Source of the DNA: Nyssa sinensis
Lineage: Eukaryota > Streptophyta > Magnoliopsida > Cornales > Nyssaceae
Direction of reading: 5' to 3'
DNA length: 64,000 nucleotides
NCBI GenBank assembly: GCA_008638375.1
Contig: CM018035.1
Coordinates: forward strand, 1,539,501-1,603,500
The position numbers and the translations under genes were made by a program. The notes beneath the pieces are model-generated. The model saw only the letters and a program-made list of their open reading frames with translations, was not told the origin of the DNA and did not search any database. Each line of letters begins with the position of its first letter. Positions within the stretch are counted from its first letter, which is position 1. Positions 12,213 to 24,570 of the stretch are shown here, piece after piece.

Positions 12213-13289
12213 CCACAAAAGTTTTGAGCCAGAATAACTCAACACCATTAACCCCTCCTTTTTTTTAATCAGTAAATAGAAAGTATAAAAAAATGTGCCC
12301 AAAGGGGCAAACCGCTATACAAAAAATGGGATCAGCTACAACTCAATGCCTAATATCCCTAAAAAAGTCCACCTATTGCAGTCAGTTACACGAATCTTGT
12401 TTTGTCATTTTACTTTTTCTAGGGTCATAGATTCAGTTATACCACAAATTACTATGTGTTTCCTTATTATCTCAACCAATGTTAATTTGGTCTTATCCTT
12501 ACTCTAGTATTATCTTCAATGTGTATCATGTCGCGTTTTCTCACTAGAGCAATTATAAGTCATTGTTGTTCATGTTAAACCATCTTAGGTGATTTTCTCT
12601 CATTTTATCTTCAATAGGGGCTACCTCTACCGTCTCACAATGTTCATTTCAAATTTTATCTTTTCTTATCTTTCCATACATTCATCTCAACATACTAATT
12701 TTAGATACACCCATCAGTTACATATTTTCCATCAAAAAGAAAGGTAACTAGGGGGGAAAACAACAAAATCAACCCACCTGCTCCGACGTATTCTATAGTG
12801 GTGATCCTTGAGAGTGTTTTATTTATTTTTATTTTATTTTATTTTTTGGGGGGTGGGGGTGTGGGTTGGCAATGGATGTTAAGGTGCTTGGCTGCAGTAA
12901 CACAATTAATACAAGCACATATGTAAATATATGCATTCTATAGCTAGGAGCCAGTTTTTACTGCATTGAGTTCTGAGATGGCGCCCAAAGAGCACAGATA
13001 ACACAGGAGAGAGAAAGATAGGACTTGCCAGAAGGCAGGAATGATCCATGCATTCTGCCATTGCTCATTGTACACATCAGTAGACTTAAAATGGAGCTGC
13101 AAAAATAAAGTTATGCAATAACTAATAAGTGATTGCATTACCAAAATTAGAAGCAAGAAAGAGCGCAAAAAAGCATCTTTCAAATTTTCCTGAGTAGGAG
13201 GTGAGAAACAAGTGGTTTGACAAATTAGTGTTCTTTGTGAAATACTTCCAACCCATCATTACCTAACAATGTTGATTTAACCTGACTTG

Positions 13290-13916
13290 CAAGTAGAGGT
13301 GGCAATTCTCAATACAACCCACAAACTTAAGTAAAATCGGGGACAGAATTAGAGGTTACATTGACATCATACATGTTCATGCCCTAGACAAATCGACACA
13401 TTTAACTGACACAATAAAGAGGTCATGTTTGGTAGACATGATTTGACCAACGTCTTACTTTATTTTACTTTTGCTTGCCATTTGACCCATTTAATTAAAC
13501 GTGTTCTTTCAACCAAATAACCCAAACTCAAGACCTGTTTAACTTAAGTTACATCTAGTAGAAACTCTAAAAGGACAACCTTAGCTGAATTCTCAACCCA
13601 AGGAATGCCTCAAAAAGAAGCTTTTCCATTTGAATGCTTGTATGCTTCAAGGCTTTGCCTAAAGCAATTCAAGCTCTACTTCATCTACACTCGGAACTTC
13701 AAGCAGTTACACATTTGCTCCATTTCTTTTCATTTTATCTTCCATGTGATCTGATGTAGTTGTGTATTTACACTCAGTTCATCTTCATCTTGCATGCTCT
13801 GTCTTTTCTTGAATTCTCACTTATACAAATATTTGTATATATCTGTTGTGTTTTGGTTGAGCCAGTTAGTTAACCTCAACACAACACAAGCCTGACCCAA
13901 TTGCCACCGCTACTTG
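13290..13916. mobile_element. TIR element (MITE-like) in a seven-TM intron
   Basis: The ends are CAAGTAGAGGTGGCAATT at 13290-13307 and AATTGCCACCGCTACTTG at 13899-13916, an 18-bp terminal inverted repeat with one mismatch. The GGTGGCAA terminus occurs in many plant non-autonomous DNA elements. The element is 627 bp with no transposase frame. I could not define a clear target-site duplication. A related GGCCTAAATGCCACCACTAC end occurs near 14154-14173. Confidence 0.6.
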
Positions 13917-14849
13917 AAATTGCAAAGCAGTTATTTTCTCCTTTCTTTTCATTTTTAGTTTCCATGTGATCGGACAGCAGTTGTGTATTTACATTTTACA
14001 CTCCTATCTACATTTTGTATCCTCCTATCTTTTTTCTAAGTCCCACTTAAACAACATTTGTATGTATTTGTTGCTGTGTTCGGCTTGACCCATTTAATCC
14101 GGCACCCATACCTCAACTTTGAAACATTCACAACCACTACCCAACCTAACCAGGCCTAAATGCCACCACTACTTTTTTTTGATGAGTGGCTCTTAGGGTG
14201 AGAGTTGAACCTAAGACCTAGGAAATATTACCCATAATTCCCACTCCTACTTGCAATTGATTGTGACTTTCCAATACAAAAACAATATCTTGAAAATTAA
14301 AAAAAAAAAAAAATTAAATTTACTACTCTCTTAACAAAATTTTCACAAATCAATTGACATGAATAGTGATGGAAGATAAGATAAATGTGCCTTATTCTCT
14401 GCACTGAAAAATATTACCTCATAGCATATCCAACCAACGGACACGATAACAGCTACTGCCAAAGCATTTGTGAATTTCCTGTACATATCTAGTTTGGCCG
14501 TCAACTGTCTAGACTGTCACATCCAATCAGTAAACAAAAGTTATCGGTTTAGTCTTCTTGTAAAACATTAGGCAGCACTGCTTAAAATTAACACACATCA
14601 AGGAGAAGGCATCATTTCATAATGCAGTATAACTTGTATTTATAGCACAAGCTTACCCACCCAAATCTTGAGTTGAGAGAGAGACAGAAGAAGAAGGCAA
14701 ATGCCACAAAGTTTTGATCCCTTGTGGTGTTGACTGGGATTGAAAACACAGAATCATGACTACGCATCCCACAAAGTCTCGAAGGAAGTTGTCGAGCCTT
14801 GTGGCAATAGGGTGTTATGAGTTTCTTCCTCATATTCGTTTGGAGATAG

Positions 14850-15665
14850 AGGATGGATTGAGGGTTAGATTTTGAAAGGATGCTTGGTGTCGTAATGAGA
14901 CTTTGAAGGGAGGATTCCATGCTCTTTTCAGCATTACAATAAATAAGAATGCCTGATTTCTGGTTATGTAGATATTATAGGTGGTAACCATGTGTGGGGT
15001 CCTTGTGTCTGAAGGGATTTCCAAATCACTTATGGAGATTCGTCGTAGATTTAAGGTGTTGGAGGGAAGGAATGATGCGATGACATGGAAGGTGAGTAAT
15101 TATAAAAAATTCAGAGTCAATTCATTTTACAAGAAATTAGTTGTTAGAAATGATGAGTCTTTTCCTTAGAAGATGGCGTGGAAATCCCGGGTTCCTTTGA
15201 AAGTGACAATAGCAAGGGTGAGGAGTCGGTGGATTATCTTCTTATTTATTGCACAATAGCAAGAGACGAGTGAGTTTCGATTTTTGCCCTTTTTGGTTAT
15301 AGCTGGTCATCCCAGTCACCATAAGGGAAGTGTTTTTGAGTTGGAGAAGTATCTAAATTAGAAAAGAGGTGAGATTTGTTTGGAGGATGACTCTCTTATG
15401 TCTTGTGTGGTGCTTATGTAAGGAGGCGAATAGGAGGATTTTTGACGGGATAGAACAGTTCACGTCTAACTTAAGGGAAAAAAATTTCGGTCACTCCTTT
15501 TTTGGGTTAAGGAGGCAATTCTTTTGTATCTAGATTCTTTTATAGAGTTTTTGGGTGAGTGTAGAACTTAATTTTTGTGGCCTACTCCATTTTTTTTTTT
15601 TTTGTAATTATAGGTTCACCTCGCTCTGACGCCTTATATGAATACAATACTTTCAGAGATAAAAA
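14850..15665 (+). mobile_element. LINE 3'-end fragment (zf-RVT region)
   Basis: The plus strand encodes degenerate non-LTR retrotransposon ORF2 sequence: DGLRVRF-KDAWC, then a frame with DAMTWKVSNYKKFRVNSFYK, then KMAWKSRVPLKV, the region just before the RT zinc-binding domain. It ends in a T-rich 3' region and an A-run at about 15665. It is interrupted by stops and frameshifts and lies where the missing middle exons of the seven-TM gene would be expected. Confidence 0.75.
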
Positions 15666-15920
15666 AAATATTTAATTTTCATATTAGTTATAGTCTTTAG
15701 TTTGATGGATCAATGTGGCAGCCTAAGTAAGACACTTCAGATTTGTTTCCCGGTATATCCAGGTACTTTTTTTGCTGCATGTTCCCTTGCTTGCTTTTCA
15801 TTTTCCCCCTCATATTTTTTAATATTCAGGGCAAGATGTACACTACATTTTTTCATCGTCACAACGCTTAGGTCGTAGCAATTGGAAATCCAAATATAAG
15901 TATTAATATATAAATAGTAT

Positions 15921-15950
15921 GCTTTTTTTTTTTTGGGGGGGGGGGGGGGG
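15921..15950. repeat. T-run joined to an 18-G homopolymer
   Basis: A T-run is followed directly by 18 G residues. A second, shorter T/G mix lies at 16011-16027. The minus strand therefore reads C18A11. Confidence 0.9.
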
Positions 15951-17067
15951 TAAAACAGCCTTCATAATGTTGTAAATTCAAGAAAAATATTCATTCTGTC
16001 ATAAAATAAGTTTTTTTGTTGGGGGGGATAACTTTCTGTCATAAAATAGGTGAATCCAAATGAAACAACAAATTAATATAAAGATAAATCACTAAGTGGT
16101 ATATGTGAAAGCTATACAGCTAATAAACAAGAATAATAAGACTTCTTTCATTAGCAATCTTAAACTACTCTCTGAGAGTCAAATGTACTTCAACAATTGT
16201 TCTCAGTAGACGTTAAAGTACTTTCAGTAAGCTACTCAAAGGGTACCTAGATATTTTTTTATAAACTGCCACGCTACTATTACTTTTTCACTCAAATCTC
16301 CACAAATCACAACTGATCGATTAGAAGAACATCTTAATTTACCCCCAATTTTTGCATTCAACATGCGAATACTCCACAATGCAAAGGATCACAAAGAAAA
16401 CAATAGGGATTATGAACAACAACGAGAGAGTAGTCAAATTCACCGTCGGGCACAATCGTTGTAGTTAGGGAGAGAAGAGTAGGTCCCCTCAAGCATTGCC
16501 CTGCTCACGAATCTTTCTCCTGCGTAGTGATGTGCAGAGGCTTCAATGCAGAGAAACCAAACCGATAGAAGAGTTATAGGTGTGAATGACTTAAGCGCCG
16601 ACATTGCTGTCACAGAGTTTAAGCTTTTAGAGAGACAGAGAACGAGAAAGTGGGTGTATCTCCTTACGCGGGGAGTTGTCTGAGGAACTAAGCGTGAGAG
16701 TGGAGAGATATCGTCTCAAACTAAAAGTCCAAAGTACAGTGTCGTTATATGGTTAAGTTTTTCATATGCTTGTGGATTGCGAAATTATATGGTAAAATGG
16801 ATTAGATGGGGCCAGTTGAACCCCTAATCCTTGATGGAAAAACGTGGTTGCCGTCGGATGATCCGCATACAAGTTATTTACAGCCCCAGATAATCCATGG
16901 TGGGGCAGCGGCTAGTTTGAGGAGAAAAATAAAAAGATTTACAAAAAGGAATATAAAAACAGATAGATTTTAGATAAATTATACTTTTAACTCATATCAC
17001 CTTCGTTTTCACTTTAGTTACAATGTGAACCTTTTCATTGTCCCAGAAGAATCACATCATGCATTAT

Positions 17068-17269
17068 TTATGAACAATATAGTCATTTTAGAATCATTTT
17101 CCTCCAATCCTTCTCTCTCAATTTAATCCTCTTTATTTTTGCCTGTTCCAGTTGGTAAACGAGGGCTTTTATGAACAATATAGTCATTTTAGAATCATTT
17201 TCCTCCAATCCTTCTGTCTCAATTTAGTCCTCATTATTTTTGCCCGTTTCAGTTGGTAAACAAGGGCTT
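17068..17269. repeat. tandem duplication of about 101 bp
   Basis: Two adjacent units run from TATGAACAATATAGTCATTT to GAGGGCTTT (copy 1) or AAGGGCTTC (copy 2). They differ at a few positions. The unit carries no reading frame of note. Confidence 0.9.
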
Positions 17270-17741
17270 CAAAACAGGCATAGAAAGAATTTTTTTAAAA
17301 AAGAGAAAAATTTAAGAAGTAACTTATATTCAGATTGAATTTTGTTTGGAAAGATTTGTACGATTTTCTTTTTTATTAAAACAATTTATGCTTCGAAATA
17401 AACATATCAACACCATCCTCTCATTCAACACTCACTGAAAGATACACAATCATGACCCGTCAAATGGAGAAACAGTAGAATCTAATGCCTTACACCACAA
17501 TACATTTTCAAATAAACATTAAAAGTTGCAACTTTTTTGTTCAATTAGCCATAATTCGCTTCAAGTAGATTCTGCTTTTAGAGTGGATTTCACAGATTAT
17601 AATTGCCAAAAAATATAAAAGAATTGAAGCAAAAAAGGAAGTTGACTAGAATCAGATGGACTATCACGACCCGTCAAATGGAGACGACTTAAAAAAGTTT
17701 CAAATGATCTAGGAAATACCTTGTGAGCTGTGAGAAAACCA

Positions 17742-17769
17742 CCCCCCCCCCCCCCCAAAAAAAAAAAAC
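17742..17769. repeat. C-run joined to an A-run
   Basis: A run of C residues passes directly into a run of A residues. The same kind of junction recurs near 15.9 and 19.9 kb. Confidence 0.9.
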
Positions 17770-18611
17770 AATGGTAACTCTGTTTACAATTATTGACAGT
17801 ACATTAATTTGAAACAATTGTAATAATTGCAATGCAGATGATTTCAAATCACCATGGGAGAATGCAAGTGGCCTAAAGATTTCTTTCAAGCATTTCAGGA
17901 TTCCTGCATAAAACATGGCTCTTGATACCTCACTAGTTTGAGGAGGCATTTCAGTACAAAATCCACAACAAAAGGCCATTAATTCCCAAAAAATCCAAAA
18001 ATATGTAACTGATCTCCTCATAATTCAAATATGCAAGGACATCAATGCATTACGAACGTACAGGTCCTAGACTAAGACAACATAAAGGGCCCTGGCAAGA
18101 CTAAATTTCAACACTGGACCACACCATTCCAGCATGCGTGTAGCAACCTACAAATGAATAGACATGTTCTACCGTGTTAGTCCAGGACTGAAGTGCCTAC
18201 AAATCTCTACAATTTGCCATCAATGGGGAAACAAGCCCTTGCAGAACAAAAGAAGAGAATGGAAAAGGCCAAAGATATCAAGGATACAGAATATAGAAGG
18301 AACCAAAGATCTGCCAGTCGTCCTTGTTATCCTTCCATCTCTACCGCCTTCGGCTGCCACTAAGATGAGGATAAGCAACAAGGTCGTAATTGAAACACCA
18401 AACAAAGAACTCAAACATCATGTTCTCAACCTTGTGAAATAGACTTTTTGTAAATGTTACAGAAAATTGTGTATGGAGAGAGAGAGAGAGAGTAAAATGA
18501 CCACCCAACCCTGATTATATCACCCAACATCCACCAACCGCGATAATATTTGCGGAAGAAATGGCATGAGCCCAATGCAAAATGCAGGACTGCATGTCAA
18601 AGAGAAACACA

Positions 18612-21600
18612 TCAGTCCATATCAAGGAACTCCATCCTCTTTCTCATGGAACCTTTAAGATCTGTAGCCTCCCTTTCTGCTTTTTGTGCCTGTTGAAAGT
18701 ATGATAGTATACAGCTGTTAGGATGGAAGTAGAAAGCATAAAAGACATCTAGAGAGAAGAGGAACATCCGGGCAAGGAAGAAAAGGGAGAGAATGAAATA
18801 AAAAAATCTGCAGTCAATAGAACTTGGTAAAAGAAGAGCAAAAGGAAAAGGAACAGAAAAAAAATATGCATGGCAATGGGGATGTCACACAAAGAGGTGA
18901 TCTAGAATCACTTTTTTTTTTCTACCCACCATGCCATCACTAACTTGTTAGTTTTAATGAAAACAAATGCTTGCATAATCCTTAACTTAGTCAGAAAAAC
19001 AAAGCAACTGATTACTAAGAAGGAAGCAACAGTGTGTGTTTTGGGGTGGGGGGGTTTACCAGAAACGTGGTGGGTCCTTTGGGATGCATCTTATGGAGAT
19101 CAATTCAAGAGGGGATGGCAGATTTTAAGAATGCACTAAGTATGCAAGTTGGGGAGGGGGCTAGGGCAAAATTTTGGGAAGATGATTGGTGCGGTGTTGG
19201 GTCTTTTAAGGAGAAGTTTCCATTGCCGTTCAGTCAATCACTTGAACAAAGAGGAGTGGGTTGTAGATTGTTTTTCTTAAGTAGGGAGGGAGGTTGTTTG
19301 GTCCCTTGTTTCAAGAGCAATTTTTTGACTGGGAAATAGGAGAAGTGAAAAATCTGTTGGAGACCCTGAACAGTTGCAGCATGAAGGACAGGTTGATTTT
19401 CTTTACTGGGCTGCCACCAGCTCTGGTTTCTTCATGGTTAAGTCATTCTATATTTTGTTAGGGGGTTGGAATGAAGCAGGTTTTCTATAGAAGTTCGTAT
19501 GGTGATATAATGTTCCGGCAAAGGCTGCATTTTTTGTTCGGGAGGCATCTTAAGGGGCCATATTAACAGAAGATAACCTCCAGAAAAGAGGTTTCCGAAT
19601 GGCTAACAGATGCTGTATGTGCAAGTGTGATCTAGAATTGGTGGATCACTTGCTCATCCACTTTGGGATGGCTTGAGACTGCTAGAATAATTTTTTTTTC
19701 TATTTTTGGTGTTGCTTGGGGTTCTCCCAGCTTCAATCAAGGAGCTCTTGTTTCTGGGGGCAGGGGTAATAGAGGGAAAAGAAACAAAGTGTGGAAAAGG
19801 GCTCTCCTACGCTTGATGTGGAGTTTTGGGAAAGAAAGGAATAGAAGAGTTTTTGAAGGGGATGAACCCCACCCCCCCCCCCCCCCCCCCAAAAAAAAAA
19901 TTCAAAGACAGTTTTTGAAGTTATTGTTTTTTGTGCTAAAGAAGCCTTGATTTTTTGAGGACTTGTAAGCAATAATTTTTGTAGCATGTCCAGTGTAAAT
20001 GGGTTTCTTCCACCCTCCCACACGGCGGTTCTATTTAATATACTTCTAGTTGTCAAAAAAAAATTTCTAAACAAATTTGCTAACTACTACATAAAACACA
20101 TACTATAACCCAAAAGAAAAGAGGAATAGTTGAGAGAAAATCCAAGAAAAAAATATTAAAAAAACTGCATCCTAACGTATCCCTGATGTGTCTGATACAA
20201 ATATGTGAGCTAAAATAGAGTATTTGTGCTTCATAAATTAAACATACACACACAAAAGCTCAAGCACCCCCCACAAATGCCTAATCCTAGAAAATTCAAA
20301 TCCTAAACTTTTAGACCCTTAAAATCCACACTTCAATCTCCTTCAAGATAAAGTTAGTAGGGTAATGATAATAATATAGTAACTTTAGATGTTCAAGAAG
20401 TAGTTTCTCTCAGGATGTTCAACAAAATGTTAGTTACTAAACTAAATATGCTTTAAAAAATCAGCCAAAATCAACACTGACTATACCATTTTTTCTGCCA
20501 GGAGTGGGAAAAGAAAGGGGTGGGGGGTGCACTAATGAGCATGACTGCCTTTGAGGTACTCATAACATCATAAAAGAAACTTCATGTGCATTTGGTGTCA
20601 TGATGACGAAAATGATAAGATTTCCCAGAATTTCCCTACTACCCATAATCCAGACCTGTTTTAATAATTGTAATTTAGGTTGCATAATCCATCCAAACCA
20701 AGTCATAAGTTATGACCCACAGAAAGTTTGATAACCTATTCAACCAGAAAACTTCACATGTTTCCATTTTTAATAGATGAACATATCCAAACCAAGTCAT
20801 AAGTTATGACCCACATAATATTTGATAACCTATTCAACCAGAGAACTACTTATGATTCCATGTTAAATAGATGAATATGGATTTACAGGTCCGAAAAGGA
20901 ATCATGTGAATTTGTCACATCTCAGTAATGGAGAAATTCCAACTCCATCAATTGATTGATGCTACATCCCCTATCATCATTCCAACACCAAAAATCACAC
21001 CAAAATCTCCTCCCTGCCCGTCTAAAGAAATATGGTCAGCCAACTAGATTGCACAGCTGTGTAATTTTGTCAATATCTATAGTGAATGATGGATCTAAGG
21101 TCATTAAAACCCATCTTATTGTACTTGCCAAAGAACTTCCTAATAACTGATCCATTACTCCCACATACTCCCAAAGAGAAACTAAACAAAGTTCAGGCTT
21201 ACCAGTTGGTCTCCTTTGACCCAAAAACTATACTCTTCAACAGACTGGATGACTCCAAGATCTGAGTACCCGACCAAGTCAATTAGCCAATCCAATGGCC
21301 ATTAAACCAATTACACCAAGTATTTTTTCGAGTTCTTTATTATTTTTCCCCCTCGAAAGAGAATTTCTATAAAATTATGGAGACAAACTGAGATCTCTCT
21401 GATCCACCTTGCAACAGAGCCACAAATTCACACTCTGATACTAAATAAACTCTGACCTAAAGGATATATAAATGTTCCTGGATATACTTTATCAATTGGT
21501 TGAAGAAATTCAACTCAACTTAACAAAGCCTTATATAAGAAATTACGCAAAAAGGAAAGGCAAGGTCAGCCGTTCAGTCAAAGGCCATGACAGTGTATAA

Positions 21601-24083
21601 TTATTCATTAAGATATGCATTTGCACAATAATAGTAGTCACCTACCCTTTTTATCTCTGCTGCTGAAACACGAGTCATATGTGGGGGAAGTTCCTCCTTC
21701 TCCAAGTCCTAATGAATCACATGAAAATTTTCAGAAATTAAGAGGTAAGGCTATTAAAGCAAAATTTTTGCAGGAATAGAATGCAACAAATATGACTTCC
21801 TACCAGCTCGCCAATTAAAACGACATTTTCCCCACGGATTACATATAGACCTAATGGGATGTCACAGTAAAGTTCACCAACAATAACTCGCTCACATGCA
21901 CCTTCAAGAACAGCGTTGGCTGCATATGAAATACACAAATCTTGTCAATTGATCGAGTTTTTAAAATTATTAGGTCAAACTTAGGTTAAGAAAAGGGGAA
22001 AACAATACCAAATTGATCAAAAGAACGAAGTATCCCCAACAGCTTTCGACCATCTCGCAGCAATACAAGAAGTTTCTCTAGAGAAAAAAGCAAATATTTG
22101 ATATATAAAAATAAGCATTAGAGCCCAAAGAATGGAGGAAGAAACTGTAGCACTTCAAATTTTGGTGCCAATCTGTAACAACTACATCCAACTTGATCTA
22201 TCTAATATTTACAGAATACTACTCGATTGTAAATTTCACAGATCTTATCAATATAGATTTGTGTGCACAAAAGCTCCAGGTTAAACTTTGAATCAAAATG
22301 TGAGATCCCAAAACATAAAAAATTGACCTTCTATGCACAAAGTGTATACACTACTAGACCCATCCAACTTGTTGATGGAAACAAATACAAAGCATGAGGC
22401 ATTTGCAATGAACACAGAAACTACAACTGGAAAGAAACACCAGGATAGAGAAGCATGACCATTACAGGAGAGATAAACTCTAACTAATAGCAACTGAAAG
22501 GGCTAATGACACCTACAGTTTTTATACAAATTCCTTGTAAAAACTCCACATTTTATATAACACATGCACATTTATGCATATATAGACAGATACAGAGACA
22601 CGCTACCAAAGGAACATTCAGTACTTTCTTGGCCATGTTTAACCATTAACTAAAATTTGTTTCTTTTAATAGCATAAAATTTCTAATTTCATGGAAATGA
22701 GATTAATACTGTGTAGGTTCATCTGAAAAGAAAATAAGTCAATGCACTAGCATTGGTAACTATACAAGTCATTTAATAAATTATTTTTTTGGAACTGAAT
22801 TTTATTTATTTTTCATTTAACTCTAACTTTCAGTATCAGTTATTACACTTTGTAATTCATAAAAATAAAGATGAAAGCGTACACATTTGAAAGTTGTACA
22901 AATTAGAATATGTGGAATAAGGTGACACACATTTTCCTTTCTCATATTTGGTAGCAAAATTGCAGCACTTTGCAAAACAAAGAAATTATTTTGCATATTC
23001 TCAAAGTTATTTGGTATATTTAGGCATCTTTTGGTGTCCAATATATTAATCATTATTGATTTCCAAGTTATTTTCAATCTCTATCAGAGGTAACGGCCAA
23101 AAAATCCTTTTCACTTCATACACAGATAAAATTAATTAAACTATATACACTATATTATATTCCTTTAAGAAAATGCCATTTCATACTCTAATCCATATTT
23201 TTCCTTTCATGGACATTTGGTACTCTAAGACACTATAGTCATCACTAGTACCTCTACAATCCATTTAAGCAAAAAAATGAATAACCCATTAAAGGTGTGA
23301 CTAAAAAAAGGAACATTAGGGTAGTATATCTGTCACTGTCATATCTTCCAAAGTAAAATTTCAATTCATGATCGCAACTCCTCTCCATATATATCCCTTC
23401 CTTTGACAAGTAGGTAGGATTTATTTTGCAAAATAAATCCAAAAAAATAATCTAATGCCAATTTTCTGGTATAGTCCATTTCTTCTCTTTCATAAGTAGG
23501 TATTAGTGGTGGTTCTGGTGGATCATGGTCGCTAGAGAAACATAAGATGTTTACAAAAAAAGTTCACTTCACTGAATTATGATATTGGCTTCTTTAGACA
23601 AAGAAGATGTGGGTCGTTTGGTGGGGGGGTAATTCATGGACACTCATTAATCCATGAATTTCAAGCACACCATACCATTAGGTAATAAGGGGATCTAGAA
23701 GCACAATTCTGTTCGCACACTAAGCATTGCTCGTAATTAAATATAAGAAACATTAGCAGCTTAAAAGTTTTCAAGCAATATCTACCACAAAACCAATATG
23801 CACAAAATATTTGTATCACCCTCAAAAGCATCCCCAGTCGATGGTGAGTTTCAGCTAATAACTCTCACAACATCAACAACAAATCTAAGAACTTTTTGAC
23901 ATACTACGATAAGATTTGGAGAGAAATTACATATTGAAAACCACAAAAACCCAATACTGCAAGTCAGCAATACAAAGATAAGAAACGATGAATAAGAGAA
24001 GAAAAGGCTAGAGAGAGCTTACTGTCAAGATAGCTTGCAAGAGAAGTAGATAGATGGATATCTTCCGGTCCTGCCCAAGACAT
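18612..24083 (-). CDS. LSM1: LSM1, Sm-like subunit of the LSM1-7 decapping activator
   Basis: LSM1 is the signature subunit of the cytoplasmic LSM1-7 ring, which binds the 3' end of deadenylated mRNA and promotes decapping in P-bodies. Exons are 24023-24083, 22009-22077, 21804-21919, 21646-21708 and 18612-18689. All introns are GT-AG and all junctions are in phase. The product is 128 aa, the length I remember for Arabidopsis LSM1. It starts [20 protein letters not shown]. The Sm1 motif lies at about residues 19-50 (FDQFAN at 40-45) and Sm2 at about 70-83 ([12 protein letters not shown]). The tail ends KRMEFLDMD. No lesions are seen. Intron 4 is about 2.96 kb and holds an antisense LINE fragment. 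In Arabidopsis LSM1A lies next to the VIT/VWA gene, as in this window. Confidence 0.96.
19034..20062 (+). mobile_element. LINE 3'-end fragment in LSM1 intron 4
   Basis: The plus strand shows degenerate ORF2 C-terminal sequence: [20 protein letters not shown], then [20 protein letters not shown] followed by [10 protein letters not shown] (the RT zinc-binding domain), then [14 protein letters not shown]. It ends with a short 3' region and an A-run at about 20055-20062. It is broken by stops and by a C/A homopolymer at 19869-19901. It is antisense to LSM1 and would be removed with the intron. Confidence 0.8.
19869..19901. repeat. C-run joined to an A-run inside the LINE fragment
   Basis: A long C homopolymer passes directly into an A homopolymer. 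It sits in the LINE ORF just after the RNRRVFEG motif, where functional elements would not have such a tract, so it arose after insertion or is an assembly artefact. Confidence 0.85.
20692..20876. repeat. tandem duplication of about 93 bp in LSM1 intron 4
   Basis: Two units share CATCCAAACCAAGTC/ATATCCAAACCAAGTC, ATAAGTTATGACCCACA and TTGATAACCTATTCAACCAG. The second halves are more diverged. Confidence 0.85.
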
Positions 24084-24560
24084 TGAGCTCAAACTTTTTC
24101 GGTATCTGAAAAATCACCGAAAAATCCTCCAAAAACGAAACAAATGGCATTGGCAGCTCAGAGTCTCTCTGATGCCTCACCAACACTACCCTAAATACAA
24201 ATCGCTCCGAAAACAAATACCCTAAAAATTCACAATAACGGAAAATCTCAAACTCAAAACCTACTTTCAAACACTACCAACCAATAAAATTCCTTGAAAA
24301 AAAAAACCTGATAGAACACCAAAGTTCCACACTTTGTTCTGTTCTTCGGATCTAAAAACCCGTAACCTGACTAATTCGGAAAATTTAGAATTAAGATTTA
24401 AAATTTCGACTTAGATTACTCCGGATTGATGGAACTAAATGGTTTTGAAATAAACACTCAGATCCAATCGCACCGGAACAATTCAAGAGAAAACTGAAAG
24501 GAAAATTATAGGTAAGCGAGAGAAAATGCGGGAAAATTCTAAGGAGTTGGCTGGGAGATC

Positions 24561-24570
24561 TCTAGGGTTT
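24561..24570 (-). promoter_or_regulatory. telo-box-like motif upstream of LSM1
   Basis: On the minus strand this reads AAACCCTAGA, about 480 bp upstream of the LSM1 ATG. AAACCCTA motifs are common near transcription starts of plant housekeeping genes for translation and RNA metabolism. Functional use is inferred only. Confidence 0.4.

Larger units (their letters stand above)
11658..16604 (-). pseudogene. lung seven-transmembrane receptor (GPR107-like), middle exons missing
   Basis: This family comprises Golgi/endomembrane proteins with a luminal N-terminal domain and seven membrane helices. Exon 1 (16509-16604) encodes a signal peptide, MSALKSFTPITLLSVW..., followed by HHYAGERF, and ends at a GTGAGC donor. 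The next recognisable exons are 14418-14504 (LDMYRKFTNALAVAV), 12962-13096 (DVYNEQWQNAWIIPAFW, WAPSQNSM) and 11658-11826 (YGYSEDGSEEF to DLEEDKTE then TAA). All four join with GT-AG splice sites in phase. The roughly 300 residues expected between exon 1 and exon 14418-14504, namely most of the luminal domain and the first membrane helices, are not found. A LINE fragment occupies 14850-15665 in that gap. Exon 12962-13096 also has a frameshift at about 13001-13004: after LSFSLL the frame changes (+1 or -2) to give VICALWAPS. I infer a dead gene. Confidence 0.8.
16605..18611. other. spacer between seven-TM exon 1 and LSM1
   Basis: It holds the probable promoter of the minus-strand seven-TM gene and the 3' flank of LSM1. 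A tandem repeat at 17068-17269 and a C/A homopolymer at 17742-17769 are listed separately. A minus-strand open frame at 17689-18021 runs through the C-run and looks like chance. No gene was recognised. Confidence 0.6.

Noticed and set aside
16381..16508. Continuation of seven-TM exon 1 past GTGAGC to MLEGTYSSLPNYNDC
   Set aside because: It meets a stop soon after and does not follow the family; a GTGAGC donor after HHYAGERF explains the break better.
17689..18021. 110-aa minus-strand frame
   Set aside because: It runs through the C/A homopolymer, has no family pattern and no linked exons.
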